A stretch of DNA of 7,514 nucleotides from Alphaproteobacteria bacterium (GTDB lineage: Bacteria; Pseudomonadota; Alphaproteobacteria; UBA8366): contig JASLSL010000123.1 of the NCBI GenBank assembly GCA_030743445.1, positions 1 to 7,514 on the forward strand, in the 5' to 3' direction. The notes beneath the pieces are model-generated. The model was not told where the DNA came from. It saw only the letters and a program-made list of their open reading frames with translations, and ran no database searches. The position numbers and the translations under genes were made by a program. Positions 6,031 through 7,514 of this stretch are shown piece after piece (positions within the stretch are counted from its first letter, which is position 1; the number at the start of each line of letters is the position of its first letter).

Positions 6031-6684
6031 CTACCCGTCCTCTTTCTTCTCTTCTTTCTCTTCTTCGGCCGGCGCTTCCTCCGCGGGGGTCTCTTCGGCG
6101 GGCGCTTCTTCGGCCGCTGCTTCCTCGGCCGGTGCTTCTTCCGCGGGGGTCTCTTCGGCCTTGGCCTCTTCCGCCGGGGCATCCGCCGCCTCTGCGGCCG
6201 GCGCTTCTTCCGCCGACGTCTCTTCGGCGGGCGTCTCTTCGGCCGCAGCCGCTTCCTCGGTCGCCTCCTCGGTGGCCGCCTCCTCGGCCGGCGCCTCTTC
6301 CGCCGGCGCTTCCGCCGGGGCTTCGGCAGGAGCCGCGGCCGCGGCCTTGGCCGCTTCCTCGGCCGCCGCGATGCGCTCCACGGTCTTCTTGCGCGGCAGG
6401 TTTTTCTTGGTCTGCTCAGGGATCGCCGGCACCGGCAGGATCTCGGCGCGCCCGAGGAACCGGGCGACCCTGTCGCTAGGCCGGGCGCCGACCGAGATCC
6501 AGTGCTGGATGCGATCGGTGTTGAGCTTGACGCGATCCGGATCGTCCTTGGCCAACATCGGATTGTAGGTGCCGACCCGCTCGATGAAACGGCCGTCGCG
6601 GGGCATGCGCGAATCCGCTACCACGATCCGGTAGAACGGACGCTTTTTCGCACCGCCACGAGCCAAACGGATTTTCAAAGCCAT
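6031..6684 (-). CDS. rpsP: 30S ribosomal protein S16 with long Ala/Glu/Pro-rich C-terminal extension
   Basis: Residues 1 to about 85 are a complete S16: MALKIRLARGGAKKRPFYRI, VVADSRMPRDGRFIERVGTYNP (split at 21-35 and 36-42) and LNTDRIQHWISVGARPSDRV (54-73). S16 binds 16S rRNA early in 30S assembly. The protein is 217 aa against 82 in E. coli. Residues 86-117 are a basic then Ala-rich linker with NLPRKKTVERI. Residues 121-217 are almost entirely Ala, Glu, Pro and Thr, with 39 acidic and 4 basic residues and no arginine, built on APAEE-like units. Extended S16 tails are known in Alphaproteobacteria, but this one is long. The start at 6684 is fixed by the family N-terminus. GGGAG lies 12 nt upstream, which is more than usual. 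The gene follows ffh by 87 bp and leads the rimM-trmD-rplS run. Confidence 0.96.
   Translation of the reverse strand: MALKIRLARGGAKKRPFYRIVVADSRMPRDGRFIERVGTYNPMLAKDDPDRVKLNTDRIQHWISVGARPSDRVARFLGRAEILPVPAIPEQTKKNLPRKKTVERIAAAEEAAKAAAAAPAEAPAEAPAEEAPAEEAATEEATEEAAAAEETPAEETSAEEAPAAEAADAPAEEAKAEETPAEEAPAEEAAAEEAPAEETPAEEAPAEEEKEEKKEDG
6061..6159. repeat. Tandem 60-bp repeat within the rpsP tail
   Basis: Bases 6061-6099 and 6121-6159 match at 36 of 39 positions with a 60-bp offset. A 20-base core (6080-6099 and 6140-6159) is identical. The offset is 20 codons, so it duplicates protein residues 176-188 as 196-208 (AEETPAEEAPAEE in each copy). The three differing bases (6064/6124, 6073/6133, 6079/6139) all fall at third codon positions and are silent. 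The surrounding region holds looser 15-bp units of the same theme. Confidence 0.8.
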
Positions 6685-6685
6685 A

Positions 6686-6715
6686 TCAGCCGATATCTCC
6701 CGTTGTCTCAGTCAT
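6686..6715 (-). CDS. Possible 9-codon leader ORF immediately before rpsP
   Basis: ATG at 6715 opens MTETTGDIG and ends in TGA at 6686, one base before the rpsP ATG. AGGAG lies 10 nt upstream of this ATG, a better-looking Shine-Dalgarno than that of rpsP itself (GGGAG at 12 nt, which lies inside the mini-ORF). A ribosome finishing it would stop next to the rpsP start, which could couple or tune S16 translation. An ORF this short with a purine-rich stretch ahead of it can easily arise by chance. Confidence 0.25.
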   Translation of the reverse strand: MTETTGDIG

Positions 6716-6771
6716 CTTCTCGTCTCTCCTGGTCTTCCCGAATTTCGCTATCCGCGCGCGGCGACGTCAGC

Positions 6772-7514
6772 TCACATGCGCGGCGGCAGGCCCGGCAGGC
6801 CATGTCGCATCAGGCCCTTTTGGCCGAGTTTGCCCATCTTCTTCATCATCTTGTTCATCGTCGTGCATTGCTTGAGCAGCTTGTTGACCTCCTGCACCGA
6901 GGTCCCGGAACCGGCCGCGATGCGCCGCTTGCGCGAGGCCTGGATGATCTTCGGCCGTTCGCGCTCCGAGGGCGTCATCGACTGGATGATCGCCTCCTGA
7001 TGCAGGATCGCCGTCTCGTCGATATTCGCGTTGGCGAGTTGCTGCTGCATCTTGCCGACACCCGGCAGCATTTTCATGATGTCGCCGAGGCCGCCCATCT
7101 TGCGCAGCTGGCGGAGCTGGGACGCGAGGTCGTTCATGTCCATCGCGCCCTTTTTCATCTTGGCCGCGAGCTTCTCGGCGTCCTCCGCCTCGACCGCCTC
7201 CTGGACCTTCTCGACCAGGCCGACCACGTCGCCCATGCCGAGGATGCGCCCGGCCATGCGGTCCGGATGGAAGGCCTCGAGCGCGTCGAGCTTCTCGCCG
7301 ACGCCGATCAGCTTGATCGGGCAACCGGTGACCGCGCGCATCGAAAGCGCAGCGCCACCGCGGGCGTCGCCGTCGACGCGGGTCAGGATGATGCCGGTCA
7401 GGCCGATTCGCCGGTTGAAGCTAGCGGCGACGTTGACCGCGTCCTGGCCGGTCATGGCATCGGCGACCAGCAGGGTCTCGACCGGGCCGACCGCGTCGCG
7501 CACCGCCTCCGCCT
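6772..7514 (-). CDS. ffh: Signal recognition particle protein Ffh, C-terminal part (partial at window edge)
   Basis: The frame is open from the window edge and gives about 247 residues, roughly the second half of Ffh. Ffh is the GTPase of the signal recognition particle; it binds 4.5S RNA and signal peptides and delivers ribosomes to FtsY at the membrane. The fragment begins with the late G domain: VETLLVADAMTGQDAVN, the guanine-specificity motif TRVD followed by GDARGGAALSMR, then GVGEKLDALEAFHPDRMAGR and ILGMGDVV. The M domain follows: a methionine-rich stretch with GGLGDIMKMLPGVGK, then SMTPSERERP, the RNA-binding RKRRIAAGSGTSVQEVNKLL, and a Met/Lys-rich end. The specificity motif has Arg where many bacteria have Lys; from memory this is common in Alphaproteobacteria. 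The GTPase P-loop and N domain lie outside the window. No clear terminator separates it from rpsP. Confidence 0.97.
   Translation of the reverse strand, partial: AEAVRDAVGPVETLLVADAMTGQDAVNVAASFNRRIGLTGIILTRVDGDARGGAALSMRAVTGCPIKLIGVGEKLDALEAFHPDRMAGRILGMGDVVGLVEKVQEAVEAEDAEKLAAKMKKGAMDMNDLASQLRQLRKMGGLGDIMKMLPGVGKMQQQLANANIDETAILHQEAIIQSMTPSERERPKIIQASRKRRIAAGSGTSVQEVNKLLKQCTTMNKMMKKMGKLGQKGLMRHGLPGLPPRM

Noticed and set aside
5642..6568. 308-codon plus-strand frame with Ser/Ala repeats that resembles a secreted repeat protein
   Set aside because: The Ser/Ala repeats are the antisense reading of the S16 Ala/Glu tail.
6752..6761. CCGCGCGCGG palindrome just after ffh as a terminator
   Set aside because: It has no loop space or T run; GC-rich palindromes are expected by chance in this genome.

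Overview
This window is a compact stretch of a high-GC alphaproteobacterial chromosome. Protein character and gene order (ffh-rpsP-rimM-trmD-rplS followed by leuC-leuD-leuB and asd) suggest Rhodospirillales or a close relative; that assignment is inference from memory of gene order, not a search. Every supported gene is on the minus strand, so transcription runs from high to low coordinates. Codons end mostly in G or C, which produces many long antisense open frames with no biological support.

Layout in the direction of transcription. First comes the 3' part of ffh (signal recognition particle GTPase), cut by the window edge. Next is the classic translation operon: rpsP (ribosomal protein S16), rimM (30S maturation factor), trmD (tRNA m1G37 methyltransferase) and rplS (ribosomal protein L19). 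These genes are tightly packed: rimM and trmD overlap by ATGA, and trmD and rplS are 3 nt apart. After an 82-bp gap with a possible promoter come the leucine genes: leuC and leuD (the two subunits of isopropylmalate isomerase) and leuB (3-isopropylmalate dehydrogenase). An unrecognised 66-aa gene sits between leuC and leuD and overlaps the leuC stop by ATGA. After leuB comes a 58-aa exported protein gene, then two hairpins, of which the second looks like an intrinsic terminator. Last is the 5' end of asd (aspartate-semialdehyde dehydrogenase), cut by the other edge.

The genes serve two jobs: making and maturing ribosomes and tRNA, and making amino acids (leucine, and the aspartate family through asd). 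The most unusual content is at the ends of ordinary genes. S16 carries a tail of about 100 residues rich in Ala, Glu and Pro, with a tandem 20-residue repeat. L19 carries a tail of about 110 residues that is acidic first and then has two lysine clusters. Two small genes, the 66-aa ORF and the 58-aa secreted protein, are the only proteins I cannot assign. I see no mobile element, CRISPR array, phage gene, RNA gene or defence system, and I do not claim an undescribed system beyond these small genes and tails.
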